DNA of 64,000 nt, taken from NCBI RefSeq assembly GCF_900141745.1, contig NZ_FSRM01000001.1:558001-622000 (forward strand), read 5' to 3'. The notes below the pieces were generated by a model. It was given only the letters and a program-made list of their open reading frames with translations, was not told where the DNA came from and made no database searches. This DNA comes from Paraburkholderia phenazinium. Lineage in GTDB: Bacteria; Pseudomonadota; Gammaproteobacteria; Burkholderiales; Burkholderiaceae. Position 1 is the stretch's first letter. Each line of letters begins with the position of its first letter. Of the stretch, positions 47,528 through 55,790 are shown piece after piece. The position numbers and the translations under genes are program-made.

Positions 47528-48285
47528 ACGAACCCGTCAGATTGACCGTCCATGAGTCGGGGGCGGCTGAGATTGTGATTGACCGGCCTGAACGGCATAA
47601 CGCGATGACGATCGCGATGTACGAATCGCTGCTGGCGTTGGTCAGCGAGTGCGAAAGCGACGATGCCGTGCGCTGCATTCTGTTCCGTGGCGCGGGTGGC
47701 AAGTCGTTTATTTCGGGCACCGATATCTCGTACTTCAAGGACTTCCGCGATGGACGCGATGGCGTCGCTTATGAGGCGCTTGTCGAGCGGGTCATCGATG
47801 CGGTGGAGCGGATCCCGGTCCCTACGGTTGCTGTGATCGATGGGTGGGCCGTGGGCGGCGGCCTCGCGCTGGCGACGGCTTGCGACTTTCGCGTGTGCAG
47901 CGGTGCCTCGCGGTTTGGCGCGCCTATCGCCAAGACGCTTTCCAACACGCTGTCGTCGCGCAATATTGCGCGGTTGCACGCGGCTTTTGGCGTGCCCAGG
48001 GTCAAGAAGATGTTGATGCTCGCCGACTATCTCTCGGCTGAGGAAGCCTTGGCGTGCGGGTACGTCTATGACGTTTGCGGACAGGATGAACTGGGCAACG
48101 CTGCGCATGCGTTAGCGGAGCGGCTCATTGCGTTGTCGCCGGTTACGCAGAAAGCGGTAAAGGAGAGCCTGCGGCGCATTGTCGTCGAACAACGGCTCGA
48201 TGATGAAGACCTGATCGAAGAGGTTTACGGCAGCGCCCGCTTCAGGGACGCCGTGGTCGCTTTCACCTCGGGCTCAAAGAAATAA
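47524..48285 (+). CDS. Enoyl-CoA hydratase/isomerase family protein
   Basis: 253 residues from the ATG overlapping the upstream stop. Crotonase fold: RPERHNAM, GGKSFISGTDISYF (oxyanion region), IDGWAVGGGLALATACDFRV. It hydrates or isomerises an acyl-CoA, the expected step after the CoA-transferase. One of the two usual catalytic glutamates is not obvious in the SNTLSSRNIARL region, so the precise reaction is open. Confidence 0.9.
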   Translation: MNEPVRLTVHESGAAEIVIDRPERHNAMTIAMYESLLALVSECESDDAVRCILFRGAGGKSFISGTDISYFKDFRDGRDGVAYEALVERVIDAVERIPVPTVAVIDGWAVGGGLALATACDFRVCSGASRFGAPIAKTLSNTLSSRNIARLHAAFGVPRVKKMLMLADYLSAEEALACGYVYDVCGQDELGNAAHALAERLIALSPVTQKAVKESLRRIVVEQRLDDEDLIEEVYGSARFRDAVVAFTSGSKK

Positions 48286-48311
48286 CGACACGGAAACGTG
48301 AGGAGACCGAC

Positions 48312-49616
48312 ATGAAACGATTCCAGCTCAAGGCGACCACCACCGTCCTTGTGATGCTGTGCCTGATGTACTTCATCACCTACGTCGACCGCGTCAACAT
48401 AAGTACCGCTGCCGGGCAGTTCAAGTCTGAACTGGGGCTCAGCAACACGCAGTTGGGCTTCGTCTTTTCGGCGTTTGCGTATCCGTATGTGGTGTTTCAG
48501 TTTATCGGCGGGTGGGTTAGCGATCGGTTTGGGGCCAAGCGGACGTTGATCGCCTGCGCTTTGATCTGGGCTGTGGCGACAACGCTGACTGGATTGGCGG
48601 GTGGGTTCGGGACACTTGTTGCGGCGCGGTTGCTGTTGGGGCTCGGCGAAGGGGCTACGTTTCCGGCGTCTACGAGTGCGATGGCTTCGTGGGTGACGCG
48701 CGACAGACGCGGGTTGGCTCAAGGGATTACTCACTCGTCGGCGCGGTTAGGGAACGCGGTGGCGCCGATGCTCGTGCTCGCGTTGATGACCGCGTTTAAC
48801 TGGAGGTTTTCGTTTTATCTGCTCGGTGCGCTTAGCGCTGGGTGGTTGGTGCTTTGGTATGTGACTTATACCGAGAAGCCTGGGGATCATCCGCGGATTA
48901 CTGCGGAGGAAATTAGCAGCTTGCCGCCGCCGACGGTTCGGCCCGCGGAAGTACCAGGGACGTGGTTGCGGTTGTATCGGCGCTTGCTGCCGGTATCTGG
49001 GGTCTACTTTTGCTACAACTGGATTCTCTGGTTGATGCTCGACTGGATGCCGCTTTACTTCATGCATAGCTTCCATCTCAACATCAAGAAGGCGGTGCTG
49101 TTTACTTCCGGGGTGTTCGTTGCGGGGGTGTTTGGGGATCTGGTGGGTGGGTTGGTCAGCGACCGGTTGCTAAGGCGTACTGGAAATCTGAAGCTGGCGC
49201 GCAGTTATATGGTTTCGGTTTGTATGTCGTTGACGGGGTTGTCGTTGCTGCCCGTGCTGCTGATACACGATCCGATGTATTCGCTGGTTTTTCTCGCTGC
49301 GGCGATGTTCTTCAATGAGATGAATATCGGGCCTATGTGGGCTGTGCCGATGGATATCGCTTATGACCGGTCTGGGACAGCGAGCGGGATTATGAGTGGG
49401 ACGGGGTTCACGGCGGCGATTGTTAGTCCGGTTGTGGCGGGGTATCTGGTTGATCGGTTGGGGAGCTGGGATGTGACTTTTTTGCTTTCTATCGGGGTGA
49501 TGGTTTGTGGGGTGGGGATGACGTTTTTTATGCGGCCGGGGGTGGTGTTTGGGACGCAGCGCAGGAACGCGGGGCGAGTGGAGAGACGTGCTGCGCTGCC
49601 GCTTGTGGATGAGTAA
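48312..49616 (+). CDS. MFS transporter (ACS family)
   Basis: 434 residues, GAGGAGACC upstream. Twelve spans, with MYFITYVDRVNISTAAG after TM1 and GLGEGATFPASTSAMASW. Probably imports the acid degraded by the CoA-transferase and hydratase upstream. The second half of the gene shows a striking use of G- and T-ending codons (GGG, GTT, TTG), unlike the C-ending preference of most genes in the window. Confidence 0.92.
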   Translation: MKRFQLKATTTVLVMLCLMYFITYVDRVNISTAAGQFKSELGLSNTQLGFVFSAFAYPYVVFQFIGGWVSDRFGAKRTLIACALIWAVATTLTGLAGGFGTLVAARLLLGLGEGATFPASTSAMASWVTRDRRGLAQGITHSSARLGNAVAPMLVLALMTAFNWRFSFYLLGALSAGWLVLWYVTYTEKPGDHPRITAEEISSLPPPTVRPAEVPGTWLRLYRRLLPVSGVYFCYNWILWLMLDWMPLYFMHSFHLNIKKAVLFTSGVFVAGVFGDLVGGLVSDRLLRRTGNLKLARSYMVSVCMSLTGLSLLPVLLIHDPMYSLVFLAAAMFFNEMNIGPMWAVPMDIAYDRSGTASGIMSGTGFTAAIVSPVVAGYLVDRLGSWDVTFLLSIGVMVCGVGMTFFMRPGVVFGTQRRNAGRVERRAALPLVDE

Positions 49617-50068
49617 TGAGAGGGGGGCGATGTGAGTCGCCGCCTTGTTTGGCTGAACCCTGCATACGCTGAAAGGACTTAAAAAAACACTGTCGGGTTC
49701 TGAGCACTTGCGCCTGTCTCGCGGCTGTCTATCACGGATATCGCCCGCTCCTGCTATGCCTGAAAGGCATGTCCCCCTGCCCACAAGGTCTTTGTTGCGC
49801 CTTCTGCGGAAACCTATAGTCCTTGCACGGCCACCGGTTAAAGGTGGCGCTACAAAGCTCTTTGCCTGATTGCTGGAACCCTCGCAGACGAATGCCGTAC
49901 TGCCGTCGACGTTTAAAGCGTACGAAGGTGGCTTTCGTCGATCGCTGCGATGGTGCGGAGCCAGGAAGATACTCGTTCTAAAAGTGCTCCGGGCAAAGAT
50001 AACGGGCAATGAATCGTCAACCGAATCAGTGACGCGATGAATCGCGTACGGACTCCTTAGGAAATGAC
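49617..50068. other. 452-bp intergenic region without recognised gene
   Basis: No supported ORF on either strand; the reverse-strand frame across it is a shadow of the MFS gene. Short elements seen are a TGCCTGAAAGGCA palindrome near 49758 and a run of seven As at 49682. A ribosome site (CCTTAGGA) and presumably a promoter for the SDR gene lie at its right end. Confidence 0.45.
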
Positions 50069-50809
50069 ATGTCTAACTTAGCTCACAAAGTGGCCCTCGT
50101 TACCGGCGGTTCACGCGGTATTGGTGCGGCAATTGCGAAACGCCTCGCCGCGGATGGGGCGAGCGTGGCGCTCACATACGCGAAGGACGCGAACGCGGCT
50201 TCGGCCGTGGTCAAAGAGATCGAACTCAGCGGCGGGAAGGCTATTGCGATTCAGGCCGACGCTGCTGATGTTAACGCTGTCGAGGCTGCGGTTGAAAAGA
50301 CCTTTACGACCTTCGGCCGGCTTGATGTGCTGGTGAACAATGCCGGTACAGCCATTCCGAAAACGTTCGAAGACACGACGCTGGAGGAGATGGATAAAGT
50401 GATCGACATCAACATCCGCGGCGTATTCGCTACGACCAAGGCTGCGCTGAAGCGTTTGAGTGACGGTGGTCGCATCATCATGATCGGTTCGGCGGTGGGC
50501 GAGCGGGCTATTACGCCTGGGTTGGTGCCTTACGCGGCTACCAAAGCGGCTGTCAGGATGTTCACTCAGGCGCTTTCTAGAGAGGTTGGGGGCCGGGGTA
50601 TTACGGTCAACAACGTTCAACCGGGGCCGATTGATACGGACCTGAATCCCGCTTCGGGCGATTGGGCTGTGCCGCAGAAGGCTGCCACGGCGCTTGATCG
50701 ATATGGGCGCGCTGAGGAGATTGCTGCGATGGTGGCGTTCGTTGCTGGGCCGGAGGGGTCGTACGTTACCGGGACGAATCTTACGGTCGATGGGGGGATG
50801 AATGCTTGA
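50069..50809 (+). CDS. Short-chain dehydrogenase/reductase (FabG-like)
   Basis: 246 residues. Classical SDR: KVALVTGGSRGIGAAIAKRL, LDVLVNNAGTA, catalytic Ser and YAATKAAVRMF (YxxxK), and PGPIDTDLNP. NAD(P)-dependent oxidoreductase, possibly for a hydroxyacyl or alcohol substrate. It may belong functionally with the CoA-transferase genes but is separated by 450 bp and is probably transcribed separately. Confidence 0.92.
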   Translation: MSNLAHKVALVTGGSRGIGAAIAKRLAADGASVALTYAKDANAASAVVKEIELSGGKAIAIQADAADVNAVEAAVEKTFTTFGRLDVLVNNAGTAIPKTFEDTTLEEMDKVIDINIRGVFATTKAALKRLSDGGRIIMIGSAVGERAITPGLVPYAATKAAVRMFTQALSREVGGRGITVNNVQPGPIDTDLNPASGDWAVPQKAATALDRYGRAEEIAAMVAFVAGPEGSYVTGTNLTVDGGMNA

Positions 50810-51212
50810 GGTGGGGTAAGTGTTCAATGTCCGGGTTTGGGCAGCGTGATGGCCGTGTGGGCGGGATGGCGAGTCGATGGACCAACGGAGTCGGCTCCTC
50901 TCGGCGAGCGACCGCCGACAACACAAGCGGTTATCGAATGCAGCAGCCATTGCAGGCTGCAGTCAACTTATGTGCAAGGCATATTCAGCCCATTGCCATC
51001 ATTCGATTCGCCTGCGCACACCCGCCCTAAAAACTCTATGATTGTTTGCTCATGCAAGGTCGGCCGCGGCCTCTCGGGCAGAGGGGACGAGCGTGGCAGA
51101 ATGAATCAGGCGTAATTGCCCGTTATCGACAGGTGTGCGGCGCATTGGCACTCGCGACGGGTTATATCGTTGCAAACGGGTTACGGAGATTACGCAGCAC
51201 TGGGGAAAGGAC
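50810..51212. other. 403-bp intergenic region before the HEPN-like gene
   Basis: No supported gene. The open frames here start without ribosome sites and have no recognisable product. The upstream part is GC-rich; nearer the HEPN-like gene base composition falls, the first sign of the foreign segment. Confidence 0.4.
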
Positions 51213-51773
51213 GTGAAAGAGGATTCTGATCCATCGTTTTCCCAAGAACTTGCTGGCCTAGCCGAGTGGGATCGAGCTTTTTGGCTCTCGCGCGCGTTCC
51301 TCGAAGCGAGTCGATGCTTGTGCGAAAGCATGTCCGAAGGTGGTTTCAGTTCTCAGTATTCCTCGAGTCGAGTCATATTGCACCTAGCTCGCCAAGGCGT
51401 TGAGTTGTTCCTGAAAGGAGCGATTGCCGCTGTTTCTGGGCAAGGCTCAGCGCCGAAGACCCACGACTTAAGCAGACTCTTCCTCGACTATCGTCGCCTT
51501 TATCCCGAGTTAAGGTTTTCTTTCAAAGTCCCACCCCGCTTCAGCGTCAGCCTAAACTTCGACCTATTTCCGGACGATCAGGAGCGGTTCCATTCGACAT
51601 TGGATCAGCGCCATAGATATCCCTCGGATCGAAAGGGCAACACGTTTGCCACCAGGGAGGTGTTTGATCCGATAGAGACGTTGAAGGAACTCGAAGAACT
51701 TGATCGCGAGTTGAAAGTCTTGGAGTGGGCACGCATTCGACCGCATTTACGTGGCGAACCCGAGATCAAGTAG
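51213..51773 (+). CDS. HEPN-like domain protein
   Basis: 186 residues if the GTG at 51213 (GGGGAAAGGA upstream) is the start; the frame is open from an ATG at 51135. Helical, with SSRVILHLARQGVELFLKGAI and KTHDLSRLFLDYRRL, the layout of HEPN proteins (helix bundle with a Lys-Thr-His-Asp-Leu segment). HEPN domains include RNases of toxin and defence systems and also inactive scaffolds. There is no partner nucleotidyltransferase nearby. It lies just left of the island boundary. Confidence 0.6.
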   Translation: MKEDSDPSFSQELAGLAEWDRAFWLSRAFLEASRCLCESMSEGGFSSQYSSSRVILHLARQGVELFLKGAIAAVSGQGSAPKTHDLSRLFLDYRRLYPELRFSFKVPPRFSVSLNFDLFPDDQERFHSTLDQRHRYPSDRKGNTFATREVFDPIETLKELEELDRELKVLEWARIRPHLRGEPEIK

Positions 51774-51934
51774 GAATCGTGTTGCGCGGCCAGCGACTTT
51801 GGGTTAACAGGCGAGACGTCGCAGCCATGCGTATCGCAGGGCACAGTGCTGCCGCTGCGGATACGCGGACCGGCACTCTGGTCGTCTCAACACTGGCGTT
51901 CCCTGGACGAAAAAATCCCGCAACGCCTTCTCTG

Positions 51935-51946
51935 GCGGTGATTTTC
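51935..51946. other. Candidate hairpin area between HEPN-like gene and att remnant
   Basis: The stretch 51918-51949 reads AAAATC ... CGCC, a short loop, GGCG ... GATTTT, an imperfect stem-loop with AT arms that could terminate the HEPN-like transcript before the tRNA remnant. Confidence 0.3.
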
Positions 51947-51978
51947 AGGATTTGAGCGAATTTCAGCGGGAATCGAGA

Positions 51979-52023
51979 TGGTGCGCCCGGCTGGGATCGA
52001 ATCAGCAACCATTGCCTTCAGAG
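51979..52023 (-). repeat. Displaced 3' end of tRNA-Arg (att repeat of genomic island)
   Basis: On the minus strand these 45 nt match the 3' part of the tRNA-Arg gene at 57783-57827 in 41 positions, including 23 consecutive identical bases covering CCA, the acceptor 3' strand and part of the T-arm. The repeat is direct. The 5' half of the tRNA is absent (the anticodon stem cannot form), so it is a remnant and not a gene. This is the expected structure of the far end of an element integrated at a tRNA 3' end. Confidence 0.85.
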
Positions 52024-52280
52024 TTTTACCAGCGCACCACGATCCCCTATAAATCAATGTCTTGCGCAACTTGCAAACTGCAAAACCAAGGCTAAACAAG
52101 GTCAATCAAGGCCATCCAAGGCCGCCCCAACTGTATTTTCACTGTACAGACCGTTCGGCAATCAAGACCAGCAACCTGCCCGATCGCATCAAGGTAGCGC
52201 TTCACAACGTGTCTTTCGCGCACCCATTCCTGATATCCTTGCGCTATCAACGCACGTTTAACGCAGGCTGGGCCACTTCG

Positions 52281-53075
52281 ATGGGCATCATCTATAAGAA
52301 TCCGTCTCTCGTGGAAGTGATATGCGAGCTTCATTGGGAACTTACGCCCGTCGCGATTCCGCCTAACATGGGCGTGGACCCGTTCCTAGATGTGATCCGA
52401 GCCGACCTGACCCCACGCTTAAATGCGGCAGGATTCGTGAATTCGCAGGAATTGGCGCACCCGCAAGTGCCCCGGCAATTTCTGGCGTGGCAACCGATAG
52501 TGCGCTTCGCGCCAGCGCCGGATACATGGCCCAAAATCCAGCTCGGACCAGGCATCTTCACCGTTAACATGGCCGGCCCGAACTACACGGGTTGGCCGGA
52601 CTTTCAGCCAGCAGTCGATTCAGCCGTCGGAGCACTGATTGAATCGTTCCCCACGCCAGAGAAATTTCTGCGACTCAAATCGTTGCAGCTTAAATATCTC
52701 AATGCATTCACTAACAAGCATGACTACCAAACTTACGCACAATTTGCGTCTACATATTTGGGATTGAAATCCGTATTGCCTAGTGCTTTTATTGAACGAA
52801 TTGGTGTGACGGCGGCTGAAATTTCGACAAACTCGCAAACTAAGCTGCCTATCTCAACGCCAAGTGATTCTTATATAACAGTTCAAGTTTCAGAAGGATT
52901 GGTCAATCAAACGCCTGGATGCGTATTGCAGCTCGCAGTCGAGAAGACTTCCAAAACAGAGCCGAAGCAAATAATGCCTTGGTTCCGCGAAGCCAACATT
53001 GCTGCGCGCGAAGCATTTCAATCCCTTGCGACACCTCGCCTAATTGAGTTGATGCGCCCTGAGGAGAAGAGATGA
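52281..53075 (+). CDS. TIGR04255-like protein, first gene of island cassette
   Basis: 264 residues from the ATG at 52281 (MGIIYKNPSLVEVICELHW); the frame is open 73 codons further but those lack a ribosome site and look non-coding. The NPSLVEVICELHW start and the overall size resemble TIGR04255, a sporadically distributed family of unknown function. No membrane span or nuclease motif is seen. Lower GC and codon use differ from the core genes. The stop overlaps the next gene by 4 bp (ATGA). Confidence 0.72.
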   Translation: MGIIYKNPSLVEVICELHWELTPVAIPPNMGVDPFLDVIRADLTPRLNAAGFVNSQELAHPQVPRQFLAWQPIVRFAPAPDTWPKIQLGPGIFTVNMAGPNYTGWPDFQPAVDSAVGALIESFPTPEKFLRLKSLQLKYLNAFTNKHDYQTYAQFASTYLGLKSVLPSAFIERIGVTAAEISTNSQTKLPISTPSDSYITVQVSEGLVNQTPGCVLQLAVEKTSKTEPKQIMPWFREANIAAREAFQSLATPRLIELMRPEEKR

Positions 53076-53659
53076 CTGCGACCACATATAATTCCACGTT
53101 TCACCAGACCCGCGCCATCACGTGGCCGTTTTCGTCGTCGACGGATACGACATTAGAAGGATTTCCGGTCATTGAGATAGAGCGACAACCTTCCTCTGCT
53201 TACAGTATGCCGATGGGTACTGTGATAGGTGGTTCAATTTTTTCAATGAAAATCGATATTACAAGCTCCGCGACAGGTGCTGAAATAATCGTGGAAACTC
53301 GTCCTGCAGACAGAGCGCGCGAGAAACTACTCCTCGAACGACAGATCCTCACTTTCCTCAATCTTGACGGCCTTGAGGACGAGGAAGCGAAGAATCTGCT
53401 AACCCAAGCTGTCCCAGAGGCACTCGTGTTCATAGGGGAGCTTCCGCAAGAGATACCGCTACCGAAGGCTACTATCGCTTTCGACGGCATCGTCACGCTG
53501 GAATGGCAAGACGGCTTAAAGAGAGCTGCCGCAATGTTCGAAGGTGACGACGATTATGGATACGCATACTTCCGTAACGGAACATACGTTCCTGGAAAGT
53601 CCGTTGCGGTCGCAGGAAACGGGATTCCCGAAGACTTGACGAGTTATCTTACTGCCTAA
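53072..53659 (+). CDS. Hypothetical protein, second gene of island cassette
   Basis: 195 residues, overlapping its upstream neighbour. I do not recognise a family. Acidic overall, with no signal or membrane segment; a central helical charged segment (about 85-120, RAREKLLLERQILTFLNL) is followed by an Ile/Pro-rich beta region. Translational coupling suggests a complex with the TIGR04255-like product. Confidence 0.72.
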   Translation: MTATTYNSTFHQTRAITWPFSSSTDTTLEGFPVIEIERQPSSAYSMPMGTVIGGSIFSMKIDITSSATGAEIIVETRPADRAREKLLLERQILTFLNLDGLEDEEAKNLLTQAVPEALVFIGELPQEIPLPKATIAFDGIVTLEWQDGLKRAAAMFEGDDDYGYAYFRNGTYVPGKSVAVAGNGIPEDLTSYLTA

Positions 53660-53669
53660 TTTTCAAGCG

Positions 53670-54323
53670 ATGGCTGACACTAATACCGAGCATAAGCCGG
53701 ATGACTCAGAAATTTCGCCCGGGGAGGTTTTCGACGAAGAAGATATCCTCTTAGCAGCGGTGGAGCCAATGAATTGGCAGGATGGCGTATTCAACGGCCA
53801 GGCGTTTCAAAAGAAATATCTAAAAGCACGCCAACAATCGGTAGCGAGGCAATGTTATTCGTCGCCCGCGCGGCTGAAATTTTTTGTTTTTGACCAACTT
53901 CTTCTTAATAAGCCCGAGCGTAAAGTCAAGGGCACGCAACGCTTCAATAGTCGAGCGCTTAGAGATTTGAAATCGGATGACGGCACGAAACAATTTGTAG
54001 TCATCGATGCGCCCCTTGCGGTGAGAAACAAAATCGACTTCGCCCACGCTCACATCGGGTTTACTGATAAAGTCAACCGAGGCGGGAACAGTGCCCAAGC
54101 CGCGGCAATCCTAAATCTGCGTGACCTGCTCAAGCGGAGCGGTGGCGTTAAATGGGTATGGTTACAATTTCCGCCGCCACCGCTCATTTATCTGCGTCCG
54201 TCCGAGTTTCGACTGGCGCGACACCGGTTGCGCCTTCGGAGAGAAGGCATAGATAAGGAATTTCTGAAAGCAGAGGCAGAACGCCAAAAAGCGGCAGAGG
54301 ACTCCACAAAGGCGCGTACCTAA
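53670..54323 (+). CDS. Hypothetical protein, third gene of island cassette
   Basis: 217 residues starting 11 bp after the previous stop. No known domain. The N-terminus is acidic (about 1-30), the core has ARLKFFVFDQLLLN, KQFVVIDAPLAVRNKIDFAH and AHIGFTDKVNRGGNSAQAA, and the C-terminus is a Lys/Arg/Glu-rich helix (about 180-217). The Asp/Asn/His residues in the core could be catalytic but this is speculation. Confidence 0.7.
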   Translation: MADTNTEHKPDDSEISPGEVFDEEDILLAAVEPMNWQDGVFNGQAFQKKYLKARQQSVARQCYSSPARLKFFVFDQLLLNKPERKVKGTQRFNSRALRDLKSDDGTKQFVVIDAPLAVRNKIDFAHAHIGFTDKVNRGGNSAQAAAILNLRDLLKRSGGVKWVWLQFPPPPLIYLRPSEFRLARHRLRLRREGIDKEFLKAEAERQKAAEDSTKART

Positions 54324-54824
54324 GTATTTGCGTTGGCCGGCGTCGAAGTGCGTCTAAACGCATCACTCCTTCGGGCGACGAACCAAGTTGCTAATCGGCG
54401 CCGCAAGGCGCTTGTCGCCACGTGGCCCGATGCATTAAAACCACCCAGCCAAGCGATGCCCGCAGGCGCGGAGGGGACTGCAAAAAAGCAGAGCTATTTT
54501 TGAGCGATGGTGGCCGGACCCTTCGGACCAACGATACGGTCACGAGCCCTTGAGCGCTACGCCGATCCAGCAACACCGATCACCTTGGTCATCCGACCTC
54601 CAGCCAACTTGATGGAGCCAAAGGCCGCAGTGCCTCAAAAACGTCCCCTCCGCTCCCGACGAGGTGACGGGCCGAAATAGGTAGGCTACGGCGCTTCACA
54701 TTCCGCAGCAGCTGGCGCTTTTTTGGAGAGTTGCAATCCGCGAATGCCGCGACTATCGTGGCCTTGTCTCCTCTCCATATCGCCTGCTGATATGGAATTG
54801 CCCGTCCTTGAGGCGGGCGTTTTT
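54324..54824 (+). ncRNA. Candidate structured non-coding RNA region
   Basis: 501 bp with no convincing ORF. Nested stem GGCGAC/GTCGCC (54374-54379, 54414-54419) encloses GCGCC-GCAA-GGCGC (54398-54411), a GNRA-type hairpin. An 11-bp inverted repeat GCGGAGGGGAC/GTCCCCTCCGC (54468-54478, 54643-54653) brackets 164 nt. CCATATC/GATATGG (54775-54795) follows, and then a terminator at 54800-54826. This could also be the remains of a displaced gene. No family was recognised and no promoter was placed. Confidence 0.3.
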
Positions 54825-54826
54825 TT
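54800..54826 (+). terminator. Intrinsic terminator (plus strand)
   Basis: Stem GCCCGTC/GGCGGGC (one G-T wobble), 5-nt loop, then seven Ts. It overlaps the 3' end of the minus-strand response regulator. It would end transcription of the cassette or of any RNA from the preceding non-coding region. Confidence 0.85.
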
Positions 54827-55214
54827 ACAGGCTTTCGTCTGCACCGTCGGGATCCGTTAGAGGGCGCGTGCACAAGTCGCTAACGGTTGTAAGAAAGAGC
54901 GCCACGGCCACTGGCTTCTTTAAGCAGAGATCCCAGCCGGGCTGGAGAAAATCCGGTGGTGGCGTGGCTGACTGTCCGAGAATCGGGATATGTGCGAGAT
55001 CGGGTCGAGCCCGAATCGCGTGGCTTAGGGTCAGCCCGTCCATCAATGGCATTATCCAGTCGGTGACAATGAGGTCGGGCACGTCGTGTTTGAGGCATTC
55101 GAGCGCCTCGATGCCATTGCTCGCGCAAGTCACCCTGTATCCTTCGTTGACAAGGATCAGTGACCAGACGGTGAGAAGCTGCGGCTCATCATCCACGAGC
55201 AAGATAGAGTACAT
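54825..55214 (-). CDS. Single-domain response regulator (island copy 1)
   Basis: 129 residues from the ATG at 55214 (MYSILLVDDEPQLLTVWSL); the frame extends upstream but the receiver begins here. D8-D9 acidic pair, phospho-acceptor D52 in IVTDWIMP, conserved lysine in LCLKKPVAVAL. No output domain. It is similar to the regulator 220 bp upstream (LLTVWSLIL versus LLTIWSLLL), so the two arose by duplication. A partner histidine kinase is not in the island. Confidence 0.88.
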   Translation of the reverse strand: MYSILLVDDEPQLLTVWSLILVNEGYRVTCASNGIEALECLKHDVPDLIVTDWIMPLMDGLTLSHAIRARPDLAHIPILGQSATPPPDFLQPGWDLCLKKPVAVALFLTTVSDLCTRPLTDPDGADESL

Positions 55215-55433
55215 CTGTGGCCACCGATTGGTCAGTTTTCGTTTTTCGCTGCCGCCACGTTGCGCAAGAAACGGTCCCAAGGAGCGCTCGCCGCCACAGC
55301 GTTTGTTTGTCTTCTCGCGAGTACCTTTATGCGAGACGCGTGCAAACATAGGTGCTTACTTTGGGACGCTCGGCACGTGGTAGGGTCGCGAGCGATCAAT
55401 CGACCAATTCATGCCCTCGCCAGGGGCCCAGGC

Positions 55434-55784
55434 TCAAGGCAGCATTTTCTCGATGATTGGAAGCAGCATGTCGAGTGAGAGAGGCTTGCGGCAATAGGCG
55501 ATCACGGGATTGGGCTGTCGCGGTATGTCAACGGCTGCGCTGCAAAGGATTATCGGGATTGACCGCAGGTCCGGATCTGCGAAGAGGGCAGCGCATAGCT
55601 CTGGGCCGGACATGACTGGCATCATGCAGTCACTGAGAATGAGGTCCGGCCGGGCCTTGCGGATCAGCTCAAGCGCGACCGCACCGTCGGGCGCTGTCAT
55701 GACGGCATAGCCGACCTGTTCGAGCAGCAGGCTCCAGATAGTCAGAAGATCGAACTCATCATCCACGACCATGATCGTTTTCAT
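55434..55784 (-). CDS. Single-domain response regulator (island copy 2)
   Basis: 116 residues, MKTIMVVDDEFDLLTIWSLLLEQ start, phospho-acceptor D52 in ILSDCMMPVMSG, lysine in AYCRKPLSL. No output domain. It starts 6 bp after the KaiC-like gene stop, so it is cotranscribed with it. It is a paralogue of the downstream regulator. Confidence 0.9.
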   Translation of the reverse strand: MKTIMVVDDEFDLLTIWSLLLEQVGYAVMTAPDGAVALELIRKARPDLILSDCMMPVMSGPELCAALFADPDLRSIPIILCSAAVDIPRQPNPVIAYCRKPLSLDMLLPIIEKMLP

Positions 55785-55790
55785 GGCGCG

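Noticed and set aside
49170..50009. 279-aa minus-strand open frame
   Set aside because: Reverse shadow of the G-rich MFS gene running into the intergenic region. Composition is basic and Pro/His-rich, typical of spurious GC-rich frames.
51979..52040. Possible second tRNA-Arg gene
   Set aside because: Only the 3' half matches; the anticodon stem and 5' acceptor strand cannot form.
54589..54873. 94-aa minus-strand frame in the island non-coding stretch
   Set aside because: No ribosome site or family similarity recognised; overlaps hairpins and a terminator.
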